Of a stretch of DNA of 40,588 bases, positions 1-8,034 are shown piece by piece. The stretch spans positions 1-40,588 of the forward strand of contig NZ_VOJI01000027.1 in the NCBI RefSeq assembly GCF_007923445.1, in the 5' to 3' direction. The position numbers and the translations under genes are program-made. This DNA comes from Puniceibacterium confluentis (GTDB taxonomy: Bacteria > Pseudomonadota > Alphaproteobacteria > Rhodobacterales > Rhodobacteraceae). How positions within the stretch are numbered: position 1 is the first letter of the stretch; each line of letters begins with the position of its first letter. The notes under the pieces are model-generated. The model was not told the origin of the DNA. It ran no database searches and saw only the letters and a list, made by a program, of their open reading frames with translations.

Positions 1-72
1 TGACTTCTTCATATTCCATCTCCAATGCTTGGGACGGATCCTACTCAAAAGTGGAGGAGTTTTAAGGTCTCA
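1..72 (-). mobile_element. Left-edge fragment of an IS3-family-like insertion sequence
   Basis: Read on the - strand, an ATG at 12-10 opens MKKS and runs off the window, with a GGAG Shine-Dalgarno at 24-21. This matches how OrfA of many IS3-family elements begins (MKKSRF type). The apparent element tip is the TGAGACC on the - strand at 72-66, followed inward by A/C-rich terminal sequence before the start codon. Only the tip and four codons are inside the window, so the family call is an inference from the start peptide and the layout. No target duplication can be checked. Confidence 0.4.
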
Positions 73-367
73 GGTCAATTGATCCAACTCGTCGCGATTC
101 CGGACCAGGGGCGCTCAAGGCGAAATCAGTCAACTCCGGCGCGCCAATGTCCGCATCCGGTAAGCTGCACCGCAGCGCCGATCACCGTGACCGACGGCGG
201 CTCGGGGCCGTCCACGTCGATCAGTCGCGCACTCAGGGGGAACTGCGGCAGCAGCGCCGCATGACGGCTACCAGCCATCTTTGACCGGTGCTGCAGCGAA
301 CACCTGGATTTTCGACCGCGAATTCAGGGGAATTTCGGCAGTAAGTAATAGTCAAATATTTTAGGAG
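73..367. other. Gene-poor stretch between IS tip and broken membrane ORF
   Basis: No convincing gene. A - strand ORF of 50 codons (278-126) reads like the start of an unidentified protein, and after its stop the same frame continues with sequence of similar composition. This could be a decayed transposase start, but I do not recognise it and do not call it. Confidence 0.3.
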
Positions 368-649
368 TTAGTCTGAAGTCTCGGATGTCAGAGTATTGAT
401 CGCGACCATGATGAATATGGATGCAGTCCCGAGTACGGCGTGCAAGGGCACCGCCCACGCAAAGTTCAGATCGAATTTGATGATCACACCGGCCGTTAGA
501 AGCAGTCCGGCAACGAATCCGATAAATAACAGCGCCAGGCATTTGCTCGGGGGGCTGAGCTCAAGCTCGCATCGCGCACTACTCGGCTGTCCGGGGTTCT
601 CGAAAGAGCCATATTCAACGGATTGGTAGGCGATGATGAAACACTCCTG
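368..649 (-). pseudogene. Small membrane protein ORF lacking a usable start codon
   Basis: The - strand frame from 649 to the TAA at 370-368 encodes about 93 residues without a stop. It has a polar N-terminal part (IIAYQSVEYGSFENPG), then two strongly hydrophobic segments (FIGFVAGLLLTAGVII and HAVLGTASIFIMVAI), and ends TLTSETSD. The composition is that of a real two-helix inner-membrane protein. An AGGAG lies just upstream (near 648-644), but the frame has a TAG at 652-650 and then ATC ATC GCC where a start is expected. No ATG, GTG or TTG occurs in frame before the first membrane segment. A GTG in the Shine-Dalgarno region is out of frame. The start has probably been lost by mutation, or the sequence has a small error. 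I do not recognise the family. Confidence 0.45.
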
Positions 650-917
650 CTAAAGGCAAATCCACGCCACGGCTTGTTGAAAGAACAACTCAGGTCCAAT
701 CCTCTTGAGAGCACGCAACGGAACCGAGCAGCCTTGATGCCCGGTGCAACTGGAGATTGCCTGCTGTTCCCGAATATATCGAGAAGCAATTTGTGTTAGG
801 GCTGACCGGAATTGTGTCACCTGAGCTATTTTTCAACCAGCGCTCTAGTGACTCTCGCAGTTCAAACAGTGTACAGAACCTCTGTAACCCATTGATCTTG
901 TTAAGGAGGATTCCGAA

Positions 918-1013
918 ATGGTTACAAAGATTTGTTTCGTCATCAATGGTCCGGGCCGGTTTTGGGTACCGTCGGCCGTAGGTTCGAATCCTATCGCCGC
1001 GACCATCGCTTAG
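918..1013 (+). pseudogene. Truncated gene start fused to a tRNA fragment
   Basis: A textbook Shine-Dalgarno (AAGGAGG at 903-909) stands before an ATG at 918. The first residues, MVTKICFVINGPG, resemble the N-terminus of group 1 glycosyltransferases (KICFVINGPGRGGAER type). After 13 codons the reading frame enters the tRNA-Pro 3' fragment and stops at 1011-1013. The apparent start signals suggest the 5' end of a real gene cut off by the recombination that placed the tRNA fragment here. The glycosyltransferase assignment rests on only about a dozen residues. Confidence 0.3.
957..1005 (+). repeat. 3' half of a tRNA-Pro gene (att-like fragment)
   Basis: This stretch reproduces the anticodon arm from CGGTTTTGGGTACCGT through the T arm (GTAGGTTCGAATCCTATC) and a 3' CCA of the intact tRNA-Pro at 5345-5269. 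There are mismatches in the variable region (CGGCC against AGGTC) and one in the acceptor strand (G for C). The 5' half, including D arm and acceptor 5' strand, is absent, so it is not a functional tRNA. It lies on the + strand while the intact gene is on the - strand. Such fragments are usual products of integration at the 3' end of a tRNA gene. Confidence 0.8.
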
Positions 1014-2141
1014 CAGGTTTCAGAGCAGCACGGTTTAACGGGCGTTTCCCGTAAGCGCCTGCGCCTATCTTTTGTCCGCCTTGCAGACTGGGCGCCCGGC
1101 CAGCCCTCCACGTCCGGATGCGGCGCGCGCGCTCTCGAACACATCGCTCGCCGCGCCAATCGGGCGCAGCGAAATCAATGATCGGTTGACCAGCGTGCCG
1201 CACCGGGCGTTCCCGTGCGGGGCATGGCAGCATCTGCGGTTCTCGCGTCCTGGCCTCCGCAGGTGACTTCAAGGAGGTGGTTCGGGGTGATCGGTCTCCA
1301 GGGACTTGTCGTCAAAAAAAGTCCGCCGAGGGTCGGCTACGCTTTTCGCGCCCCGATGACGCGGACGAGAGGACTGGAAATTTCCTCAAGAATGGACCGC
1401 CCGGGCCAATGAGCACCGCAGAATTCGGTCGCTCCCTCGGGCTGCGCGATCATTAAAACATTATCTCCCTTGTCGACGCAGGTCAGGCTCCGGGCATTCG
1501 CCAGAAAATCCCGAGCACTGGAGTCCAGCACTTCCGGCTGTCCGCCGATGACATCACGGCTTGCCATAGCCGCTTCCTGACCCTGACGTCGTTGTCGAAT
1601 GAATCCAGGCACCATCGCGACACCCTGAAGAGCAAGCTCGCCGCCTCTCGAGTCGCCAGTTTCACCTCGAACAATCAAGATTTCGGGTCAGTCTATTTGA
1701 GTTCAGAGACGTTCAAGACGCTCAGTTAACGGCTGCTCAACCTCCCAGTTTGCGAAGGCGCGATTAGGCTCTCCGGTATCTCCGAAATTACCGCCACAAG
1801 AGAATCCAAGAAAATGGCCGTAAAGTCATATGCTTGCAGGATAAATCATCACACTTGCATGATATTTTCGGCACGGGTGCACATGTGAATGGGCCGTTCG
1901 GCGCGCTCTTGTGCCTTCAGTGGAGCAACTGCCAAGTAACCAGAAGGGTGCGCACAGCGTGAACAATCGTGATGCGGCCTCCTGCAACTAACTGGTTTCA
2001 TTCATACAAATCGGCCCCTAATTGCCTGACAAGGAAAAGCCTGCGCACAGACATCGAAAGCCTGCGCACCGGCACCGGAGAGCGGGCTAAGGAAAAGGCC
2101 CGCCGAAGCGGACCTGATGACATGTTGCCGATGCCGAGTTG
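1014..2141. other. Long stretch without a recognisable intact gene
   Basis: No ORF here carries a recognisable domain, a good start signal and coding-like composition together. A - strand ORF at 1678-1337 contains VDKGDNVLMIAQPEGATE, faintly like the Walker A region of IstB-type transposition ATPases, but the P-loop Gly-Lys-Thr is missing and the match is too weak to call. AAGCCTGCGCAC occurs twice (near 2036 and 2059), and AT-richer sequence lies around 1800-1880. The stretch is probably decayed mobile DNA. Confidence 0.4.
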
Positions 2142-3100
2142 TTAGGTGCGACTGAAGAGTTCCATCATCCGAGCGTGATCGAAACCGTCGCGATAACCCG
2201 ACATGCTGAATGGAGAATATCCGGCAGGTTCCGAGTTGATCTGCGGATAGGCATGGTCAAAATGGTCCTTGGCGCAGACCTCGTCGCCATTCTGCTGACC
2301 ATGGGTCAAGGCCTCGACCAGCATTTCGATGACCAGTCCCCATCGGCTGCAGCACGCGAAGGCAAGCCGCGCCAAGAAGTCCTTGGTTGCGGGCGGGCCG
2401 AAATCCAGTCTTGCCTTTTCGGAGCAAGTGAAGGTCAGCTGTAGCATTTCGTCCAGATCGCGCTGCTTTTCCATGTCGTTGCTTTCGAAACGAACGGTCC
2501 TGAGGAGGAATGTCAGTTGCTCCTCCCGGGCAATGTGCTGAGCAGGGCTTGGGATACCAGACAGAATGAGCATCAGCGGCCAGCGGGATTCTTTCAGCAG
2601 GATCTGGAATTTGTCGAGTATCTGCTGGTTGGTATGGTCACCCGTTTCGACGAAGACGTGTTGGCACTCGTCAAAGTGAATTCCAACCGCACCTTGCAGT
2701 TCAGCGTATTTGATGACCTTTTCCCAAATCTCGGCTTGGGTCCTTCGCGCTTTGAAAGGGTAGCCGAGGAGGCCGAGGACCTTTACGCCCAGATCTTTCC
2801 ACGTGACCTTGCCCGAGAGTATGCAGTGAAGGATCTTGGCCGGACGTCCGTCAGGCCTGATAGCGCTACCGTCATTGAACTTCTCTCGAAGCCGCTGAAT
2901 TTCCCGGGACTTGCCCTGGCGGGATTCCCTGATGACCGAGAGGCCCCGGAACGCGCAGGGCTAGCCGGATTTCGCCTTGGCATAGTAATCGGTGGCACAC
3001 CAAGTCATGACGTGGAACAGTTCCTTGCCCCCCGGGAACGGAAAGTGAGCTGATTTGGTGGGGCGGTGGCCTCGGCCAAGGATTGGTTGACAAAGCTCAT
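2142..3100 (-). pseudogene. tniB: Decayed TniB-type transposition ATPase
   Basis: TniB is the AAA+ partner of the TniA DDE transposase in Tn5053/Tn7-like elements. The - strand frame reads a degenerate Walker A (VIRESRQGKSREI near 2925), a Walker B with DE (VGIHFDECQHVF near 2680), LMLILSGIPS, LRTVRFES and a C-terminal helical part ending MMELFSRT at the TAA (2144-2142). Two lesions break it: an in-frame TAG at 2963-2961 just before the Walker A, and a frameshift near 3030-3050 separating the ATG at 3100 (MSFVNQSLAEA) from the rest. The first G of the P-loop motif is also altered (R for G). Its start overlaps the stop of the tniA remnant as TGATG, the usual coupling of such genes. No tniQ or resolvase is visible downstream. 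Confidence 0.75.
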
Positions 3101-3390
3101 CACTCGACCCGTTTCAGGTTCCTGGGGCGCCCCAATGTCAGGTCGTTTGCAGAGGTCGCATTGCGCTTGCGGGGTTTGAGCTTCGACGTCTCCGGAACAG
3201 AGGAGGCATGACCGCTGTCTCTGTGTTCCGAGCCAAAGGGGCTGGAAACCGGCTTATCCTGAATATGTGCCTTCCCCCGGTCGGAGGCCCGTTCCGGCTC
3301 GAATTCGCCCTCCAGGTCAAAGCGCCCCTCGGTGACGCCGAGCTGCGTGACACTCCCAGGCCGCGATGTGCCTGGCAGCCCCGGCGCAGA
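3100..3390 (-). pseudogene. tniA: C-terminal remnant of a TniA-type transposase
   Basis: The frame ends RPRNLKRVE at a TGA (3102-3100) that overlaps the tniB ATG. The preceding residues (FDLEGEFEPE, then a polar, basic tail with KPRKRN) resemble the disordered, charged C-terminal tails of TniA-like integrase-core transposases. The catalytic DDE core is absent: on the other strand phage-type coding sequence begins at about 3405, so the gene is cut between about 3370 and 3405. The assignment depends largely on position directly upstream of tniB. Confidence 0.45.
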
Positions 3391-3404
3391 CACAACGCGG
3401 GACC

Positions 3405-3748
3405 CGGCGAAGATGGGAGCTGCTGATCGTGAGCAACCCGCTGTGCACACGGCTTTGCCGATCCGGTCGCCAGTGGAAAAGTGGACCGGGAAAGTGGACC
3501 CTACCGAAGAAACTGCCAAAGGGCCGAGACCTCGCTTCGATGAAAGCCGCGTTCGAGGAAGGCGATGCCATCTTCACCGCCTGCTGGACTGCACCCGTCC
3601 GGCGCGTGGCGATCGAGAACCCGGAAATGAACGACCTCGCCCGCGACCGGATCGCTGGAAGATCCGCAGCAAGACGTTCCCCGGCATGACCGAGGCCTGG
3701 GCAGACCAATGGGGCGGGCATGCCCTCGGACAGGAGATTGCAGAGTGA
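3405..3748 (+). pseudogene. Frameshifted phage-type gene fragment
   Basis: The first part reads WELLIVSNPLCTRLCRSG, later AIFTACWTAPVRRVAIENPE, then NDLARDRI. The IENP motif and the PxCTRL-like segment are typical of a protein family carried by alphaproteobacterial phages and prophages, often near DNA-methylase genes. Near 3650 the frame changes, and the other frame continues FPGMTEAWADQWGG, a C-terminal signature seen in such proteins, to a TGA at 3746-3748. It lacks a credible start because it abuts the tniA remnant. I do not assign a biochemical function. Confidence 0.5.
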
Positions 3749-3757
3749 GGATGATGG

Positions 3758-3991
3758 ATGACTGACGGGGCAACAATCACCAAACGTCGCATCGAGGCCG
3801 CTGTCATTGCCTCTCAGATGAACGCCCGAAACCACGGCGGCGATGACGCCACTGCAGCAGCTGACTGGATGTGTGCATTTGTCCTGATCTCGGTCAAATC
3901 AGGCGCTGACCCTGAGCGGGCCTTCGCGGCGATGTGGGAGAATGCCAAGGCGGCGGTGTCCGGCTTATGGCCAGATCAGAGGGTGAACTGA
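3758..3991 (+). CDS. Small phage-type hypothetical protein (77 aa)
   Basis: ATG at 3758 follows a GTGAGG, a few bases after the stop of the previous fragment. The protein begins MTDGATITKRRIEAAVIASQ and ends FAAMWENAKAAVSGLWPD. It is short, alpha-helical and alanine-rich, typical of small prophage ORFs. The reading frame is intact and is followed after one base by the ATG of the next fragment (TGACATG at 3989-3995), so the original arrangement was a tight phage operon. Function unknown. It could be the only unbroken gene of this remnant. Confidence 0.5.
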   Translation: MTDGATITKRRIEAAVIASQMNARNHGGDDATAAADWMCAFVLISVKSGADPERAFAAMWENAKAAVSGLWPDQRVN

Positions 3992-3992
3992 C

Positions 3993-4191
3993 ATGACTGA
4001 CCCCACCCGCATCCTTCTGTCCCGCGCCCAAGGCTGGCGCAAGCCACCAGAGACCCGCGTGGTCGCGCGAAACACGATCCTCGGCAACCCCTGGGTGGTC
4101 GGCGCGGAAGGCGCGTACTGCTGGCCGCGTGGCACCCGTGTCGGCTGGCAGTCGTCGCACCGCATCCCGGCGAGAACGCGCGGACGGCACA
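3993..4191 (+). pseudogene. Partial DUF4326-like protein
   Basis: The N-terminus reads TRILLSRAQGWRKPPE, then VVARNTILGNPWVVG. This matches the opening of DUF4326-type phage proteins, which have a Gly-Asn-Pro-(W/F) motif after a basic stretch. The conserved C-terminal part of the family is missing: from about 4150 the frame changes into the beginning of the integrase in another frame. It appears truncated by deletion or frameshift. Role unknown. Confidence 0.4.
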
Positions 4192-5262
4192 ATGCGGGCA
4201 CATCACTACGCCTGGCGCGGCGGTCCGGTAAACTGGACATCAAGCGATCCGCACCCGAAGGACAGCCCGGAGTATCTCGCCGCTTATTCCAGCGTGGGGA
4301 CTCGGGGCGACAGAGCCCAAGGGCTTTTCCCGGGAAATAATCTGAAATACCTTGATACTCCGGAGTTCAACGCTCTGGCTCCCCGCACCCCAAAAGGCAC
4401 CCAGATCTAGATAAATCACAAAGCCAACGGAATTGACGCCAAATTCGGCGGCGCACCGATCACCGCATTCAAGGACAAACGAAACCGGCGCCAGGTACTG
4501 GAATGGCGTGACAATATCGGGGGAAAGGTCGGAGATGATCGCCTGCGGCACCTTCAGCAGATCATCGGCCATGCCTTCGATCGCGGCCACATCAGCGAGC
4601 ACCGGCTTCAAAAGGTCAAGTCGCTGTGCAAATCGAATCGAGCCGAGAGCTTCTGGTCCGGCTCCGAAATTACAGTCTTCTCCGCGAAGGCACCGCCATA
4701 CGTCGTCAGAATTCTGGTTGCGGCCTCCGAAACCGGCCTGCGACCGGGTGACCTTGCAATTCTGTCACGGCTTCAAGTCCAGCCTACCCGCTACGGCCGC
4801 CGGATCCTGTGCACGACTGCCAGACGCAAGCGGATCGTCTCGAGCCCGGTGACTCCCAAAATGGCCGGGTTGATTGACAGCACAGATGCGGGACAATCTG
4901 TCCTGCCGTGCAACAAACGAGGCGATCCGTACACACATGCCAATTATCTGGGCGATGCGGTAAGCGCCTGGCGTGATCGCGTCAACAGCACCGCAAAGGC
5001 CGACGTCCTGAAACCGTCAGTGCGGCTCAACGATGCCAGGGGCGCCGCGGCGACCAGATTGCTGAATGCAGGTTGTCACCGAAGGAAATCGCGACGGCGA
5101 CGGGCTGGTCGATCCGAAAGGCGACCGATGTGATCGAACGATATATGGCCCTGCACCCGACAGGACGGACGCGCTGGGTGCTAAGCTGGAGAGGCTGGCT
5201 GGGAACGAAACAGGGGCAAAACTGTCAACGGCCCTGAAAACGGTGCAGGATGAAAACCTGCC
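4192..5262 (+). pseudogene. Broken tyrosine-recombinase (integrase) gene
   Basis: The gene of a Rhodobacteraceae-type phage integrase can be followed through several frames: HHYAWRGGP and SPEYLAAYSS, then FNALAPRTPKGTQ, a TAG at 4408-4410, then ITAFKDKRNRRQVLEWRDN (core-binding domain), AASETGLRPGDLAIL (catalytic Arg region), and RLNDARGAAATRLLNAG (the R of the family's H-x-x-R lies here). The frame then shifts near 5070-5076 to SPKEIATATGWSIRK and VIERYMALHP (catalytic Tyr), and shifts again near 5155-5165 to AKLERLAGNETGAKL. With one stop and two frameshifts it cannot make a working recombinase. It points toward, and ends about 7 bp from, the 3' end of the tRNA-Pro gene, which was presumably its integration target. 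Confidence 0.85.
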
Positions 5263-5268
5263 AAGTGG

Positions 5269-5345
5269 TGGTCGGGGCGATAGGATTCGAACCTACGACC
5301 TACGGTACCCAAAACCGTCGCGCTACCAGGCTGCGCTACGCCCCG
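5269..5345 (-). tRNA. tRNA-Pro (anticodon UGG)
   Basis: On the - strand the 77-nt sequence runs from CGGGGCG (5345) to CGACCA (5269), with the CCA encoded. The acceptor stem CGGGGCG pairs with CGCCCCG. The anticodon stem ACGGT/ACCGT encloses the loop TTTGGGT with anticodon TGG. The T arm holds GGTTCGAATCC. All arms are intact, so it should be functional. Its 3' end faces the broken integrase, the classic arrangement for an element integrated in a tRNA gene that left the gene complete. Confidence 0.97.
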
Positions 5346-5408
5346 AACATGTGGTCCCTTTAGCGACCGGTGCCGCAATTGAAAAGACCGTAATTCGTAT
5401 TTCTTTCT

Positions 5409-5903
5409 TCAGGAGCCGGTGCAGGCCCAGGCCGCGGTCTCCTGGGGGATTGCGGGGTGCTGCAACTCGGTTCCGGCGGCGATCCCGAGCGAGTCGGCCA
5501 GACCGCCGTTGATCTCGAGAACATACTGGATGTCGGTGCCACCGGGAATCGGCGTGAGGTCTCCGGGAACCGCATTGGAATGCACGTTCTGCACCACCCC
5601 CTGCGCATCGGCAAAGATCATGTCCAGCGGGATCAACGTGTTCTTCATCCAGAACGTCGCCGCCTGCGGACGCGGATAGACAAAGAGCATGCCGGTGCCG
5701 GCCGCCATCTTGCTGACATGCATCAGCCCCTTGGAACGTTCGGCGCCGTCATCCGCAACCATCACGCCAAAGCGTGCCGAGCCCCAGTCCCCCCGCAGCC
5801 AAACCGTGTCCTCGCGACAGTCGGCTTGTGCCTGTGCTGATCCGCCCCAGAGGGCCAGCGCCGCGGCAACTGCTATTCCGCTGTTTTTATAGCGGCTTCC
5901 CAT
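5409..5903 (-). CDS. DUF192 family exported protein
   Basis: 164 residues. A signal peptide (positively charged MGSRYKNS, hydrophobic AVAAALALWGG, then AQAQA near residue 26) directs it to the periplasm. The mature part has the DUF192 hallmarks: ERSKGLMHVS, GMLFVYP, FWMKNTLIPLDMIFAD, and the C-terminal VLEINGG segment. DUF192 proteins are small single-domain beta-rich proteins of unsettled function. The ATG at 5903 lies inside the end of the cold-shock gene (31-bp overlap), so the two are probably translated from one message. The next gene downstream is tRNA-Pro. Confidence 0.9.
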   Translation of the reverse strand: MGSRYKNSGIAVAAALALWGGSAQAQADCREDTVWLRGDWGSARFGVMVADDGAERSKGLMHVSKMAAGTGMLFVYPRPQAATFWMKNTLIPLDMIFADAQGVVQNVHSNAVPGDLTPIPGGTDIQYVLEINGGLADSLGIAAGTELQHPAIPQETAAWACTGS

Positions 5904-6406
5904 GCCGACACCTCCGATGCCATCGAACCGCGTTTTCCCTGGATCACCCGGATCGCCAAAGCTTCGCCGGGGTCGAGATCGGCCAGGCCGGAACGCCGCA
6001 ATACCTCGACATGGACAAACACATCGTCCGGACGTCCGAAAACGTTGGCAAACCCAAAACCCTTCACCTTGTCAAACCACTTTACCCGCGCGGGTTCCAG
6101 CGGAGCGGACCGGATGATCTCGGGGTCAATATCCTCAAAATCGGCAAGCGGCAGATGGGTGGTGCCTTCGGGCGGCTGAATCCGGAAAATTTCAATCGCC
6201 TGCGCGCCGCGTTCGGTCGCTTGAACGGCGATCTCGATCCGGGCCTGATCGGCAACCGACCCCTGACCGAAGTTCCGCAAAACGTTTGCATGCAAAAGAA
6301 TATCTGGCCCGCCGTCGTCCGCCACGACAAAGCCAAAACCCTTGACGGGGTCAAACCACTTTACCTTCCCAAGAACGCGCAGCGCGCCTGTTTCATTCTG
6401 TTTCAA
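5873..6406 (-). CDS. Protein with two cold-shock domains
   Basis: 177 residues with two OB-fold cold-shock domains. The first, residues 12-75, has GKVKWFDPVKGFGFVVADD (RNP1-like) and ILLHANVL (RNP2-like). The second, about residues 105-165, has ARVKWFDKVKGFGFANV and VFVHVEVLRRSG. A linker rich in acidic residues and Pro joins them. Single-stranded RNA/DNA binding and RNA chaperoning is the family role. Double-domain versions of this length are common in Rhodobacterales, whereas enterobacterial CspA has one domain. The ATG at 6406 has no strong Shine-Dalgarno, and the sequence just upstream (6407-6430) is AT-rich. pdxH ends 111 bp upstream in the same direction, and the DUF192 gene overlaps its 3' end. 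Confidence 0.93.
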   Translation of the reverse strand: MKQNETGALRVLGKVKWFDPVKGFGFVVADDGGPDILLHANVLRNFGQGSVADQARIEIAVQATERGAQAIEIFRIQPPEGTTHLPLADFEDIDPEIIRSAPLEPARVKWFDKVKGFGFANVFGRPDDVFVHVEVLRRSGLADLDPGEALAIRVIQGKRGSMASEVSAWEAAIKTAE

Positions 6407-6517
6407 CGTGCTTCCACATATTTAATCCCCCAAAAAGTCTTGCGACAGTTGAGGGCAGGATTGCAAGACCATTTAGCCTTGTATTACTGCTTCCTTACAC
6501 TTCACGTCACATGAATG

Positions 6518-7123
6518 TCATGGGTTCAAGCGCGTCACCTGCCAGGGTTCAGCGGGGAATTGCCGACGCCAGACAAAGCGGTCGTGCAGCCGAAATTCGC
6601 CATCAGCCCAGAATTCGATTTCCAGCGGCACGATCCGGAAACCGCCCCAGAATGGCGGCCGCTTCGGATTGGTGCCCCTGCGCACCGTCACGCGGGCCAC
6701 TTCGGCCATCAGCGCCGTGCGTCCCGACAGCGGCTGCGACTGACGCGAGGCCCAGGCACCAAGGCGGCTCGGCAGGGATCGGCTTTGATAATATGCATCT
6801 GCCTGAACGCCGTCCTCGCGACTGACCAGGCCACGGACACGAATTTGCCGCCGCAGTGACTTCCAATGCATCACAAAAGCCGCCTTTCCGGTTGAAGCAA
6901 TTTCCCGACCCTTTGCACTCTCGTAATTGGTGTAAAACACAAATGCGCTCGCCTCAATCTCTTTTAAGAGAACCATGCGCACATTGGGCAATCCACTGTC
7001 ATCTACCGTCGCCAGTGCGATGGCATTGGGATCATTCGGCTCGCTGGATTCCGCCTGGGTCAGCCAGGATTGCGCCAGCACAAAAGGGTCGTCCCCAGCA
7101 AAAATTCCGGTTCGGTCAGTCAT
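6518..7123 (-). CDS. pdxH: Pyridoxamine 5'-phosphate oxidase
   Basis: 201 residues, the usual length. The enzyme oxidises pyridoxamine or pyridoxine 5'-phosphate to pyridoxal 5'-phosphate with FMN as cofactor. Visible family segments are [10 protein letters not shown] and [14 protein letters not shown] (FMN/substrate binding), [32 protein letters not shown], and the C-terminal signature [19 protein letters not shown]. The ATG at 7123 is chosen because AGGAG lies 8 bases upstream and the protein then starts just before the conserved FMN domain. A longer frame back to 7228 would overlap fabI. It is divergent from fabI with about 98 bp between. Confidence 0.95.
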   Translation of the reverse strand: MTDRTGIFAGDDPFVLAQSWLTQAESSEPNDPNAIALATVDDSGLPNVRMVLLKEIEASAFVFYTNYESAKGREIASTGKAAFVMHWKSLRRQIRVRGLVSREDGVQADAYYQSRSLPSRLGAWASRQSQPLSGRTALMAEVARVTVRRGTNPKRPPFWGGFRIVPLEIEFWADGEFRLHDRFVWRRQFPAEPWQVTRLNP

Positions 7124-7163
7124 CTTCGGATCTCCTGCGGGATTTCGGGTGTCATTCGCGCCC

Positions 7164-7192
7164 TTGATGGTACGCCCCCTATCGCCTAAAGG
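7164..7192 (+). promoter_or_regulatory. Candidate sigma70-type promoter of fabI
   Basis: TTGATG (7164-7169), a 17-bp spacer and TAAAGG (7187-7192) lie in the pdxH-fabI divergent gap and would start transcription about 23 bases before the fabI ATG. The -35 is good and the -10 moderate. Pattern match only. Confidence 0.35.
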
Positions 7193-7221
7193 ACGTTCAA
7201 CATGTCGGGTGGAGTTTCCAG

Positions 7222-8028
7222 ATGTCAAATAATTTGATGACAGGCAAGCGGGGTCTCATCATGGGCCTGGCGAATGACAAATCAATTGCCTGGGGCATCG
7301 CAAAAGCCCTCGGCGACGCCGGGGCGGAACTGGCGTTTTCCTACCAGGGCGATGCGCTGAAAAAGCGTGTCGAACCGCTCGCGGCCTCGCTGGGCTCGGA
7401 CACGGTGCTGCCCTGCGATGTTGGCGACGAAGCGTCGATCGATGCTCTGTTCGCCGCCCTGCAGGAGAAATGGGGCACGCTCGACTTTGTCGTGCACGCC
7501 ATCGGCTTTTCCGACAAGAACGAATTGCGGGGCCGCTACGTTGACACCTCCCGGGCCAATTTCGCCCTGTCGATGGATATCTCCGTCTACAGCTTTACCG
7601 CGGTGGTGCAGCGCGCGGAAAAGATGATGACCGACGGCGGCTCCTGCCTGACACTCACCTATTACGGCGCCGAGCGGGTGATGCCGCATTACAACGTCAT
7701 GGGGGTGGCCAAGGCCGCTCTCGAAGCGTCCGTGCGTTACCTCGCCGAGGATCTGGGCAAGGACGGCATCCGTGTGAACGCGATCTCTGCCGGACCGATC
7801 AAGACGCTGGCGGCCTCCGGGATCGGCGATTTCCGCTACATCATGAAGTGGAACGAATACAATTCGCCCCTGCGCCGCAACGTGACGATCGAGGATGTCG
7901 GCGGCTCGGCTCTGTACCTGCTCTCGGACCTCGGTTCGGGCACCACGGGCGAGGTTCTGCATGTCGATGCCGGGTACCACGTCGTCGGAATGAAAGCTGT
8001 GGACGCGCCCGACATCACCAAAGGCTGA
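7222..8028 (+). CDS. fabI: Enoyl-[acyl-carrier-protein] reductase, FabI type
   Basis: 268 residues. The enzyme reduces trans-2-enoyl-ACP with NADH in the last step of each fatty-acid elongation cycle. It is an SDR-fold protein with the FabI-specific cofactor motif [11 protein letters not shown] (residues 15-25) in place of the common TGxxxGIG. The catalytic residues follow the FabI spacing Tyr-x6-Lys (Y157, K164, in YNVMGVAK), with Y147/Y148 upstream, and [13 protein letters not shown] follows. A GGTGGAG precedes the ATG. The first LysE gene begins 6 bp after the stop, so fabI and the exporters may share a transcript. FabI is the target of diazaborines and triclosan. Confidence 0.95.
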   Translation: MSNNLMTGKRGLIMGLANDKSIAWGIAKALGDAGAELAFSYQGDALKKRVEPLAASLGSDTVLPCDVGDEASIDALFAALQEKWGTLDFVVHAIGFSDKNELRGRYVDTSRANFALSMDISVYSFTAVVQRAEKMMTDGGSCLTLTYYGAERVMPHYNVMGVAKAALEASVRYLAEDLGKDGIRVNAISAGPIKTLAASGIGDFRYIMKWNEYNSPLRRNVTIEDVGGSALYLLSDLGSGTTGEVLHVDAGYHVVGMKAVDAPDITKG

Positions 8029-8034
8029 AGGCCC

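Noticed and set aside
126-278. 50-codon - strand ORF with a hydrophobic middle
   Set aside because: Weak resemblance to the start of ISL3-type transposases could not be supported; no downstream continuation except after a stop.
957-1005. Second tRNA-Pro gene
   Set aside because: Only the 3' half is present, with mismatches; no D arm or 5' acceptor strand, so it is not a working tRNA gene.
1337-1678. Possible IstB-like ATPase remnant (- strand)
   Set aside because: VDKGDNVLMIAQPEGATE only faintly resembles an IstB P-loop; the essential Gly-Lys-Thr/Ser is missing and no flanking IS21 features are seen.
2517-3053. 178-codon + strand ORF
   Set aside because: It is antisense to the recognisable TniB frame with Walker A and B motifs on the - strand.
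5066-5512. ORF reading from the integrase through the tRNA-Pro gene
   Set aside because: The peptide GDRIRTYDLRYPKPS is the well-known artefact of translating a tRNA gene. Only its first part belongs to the integrase.
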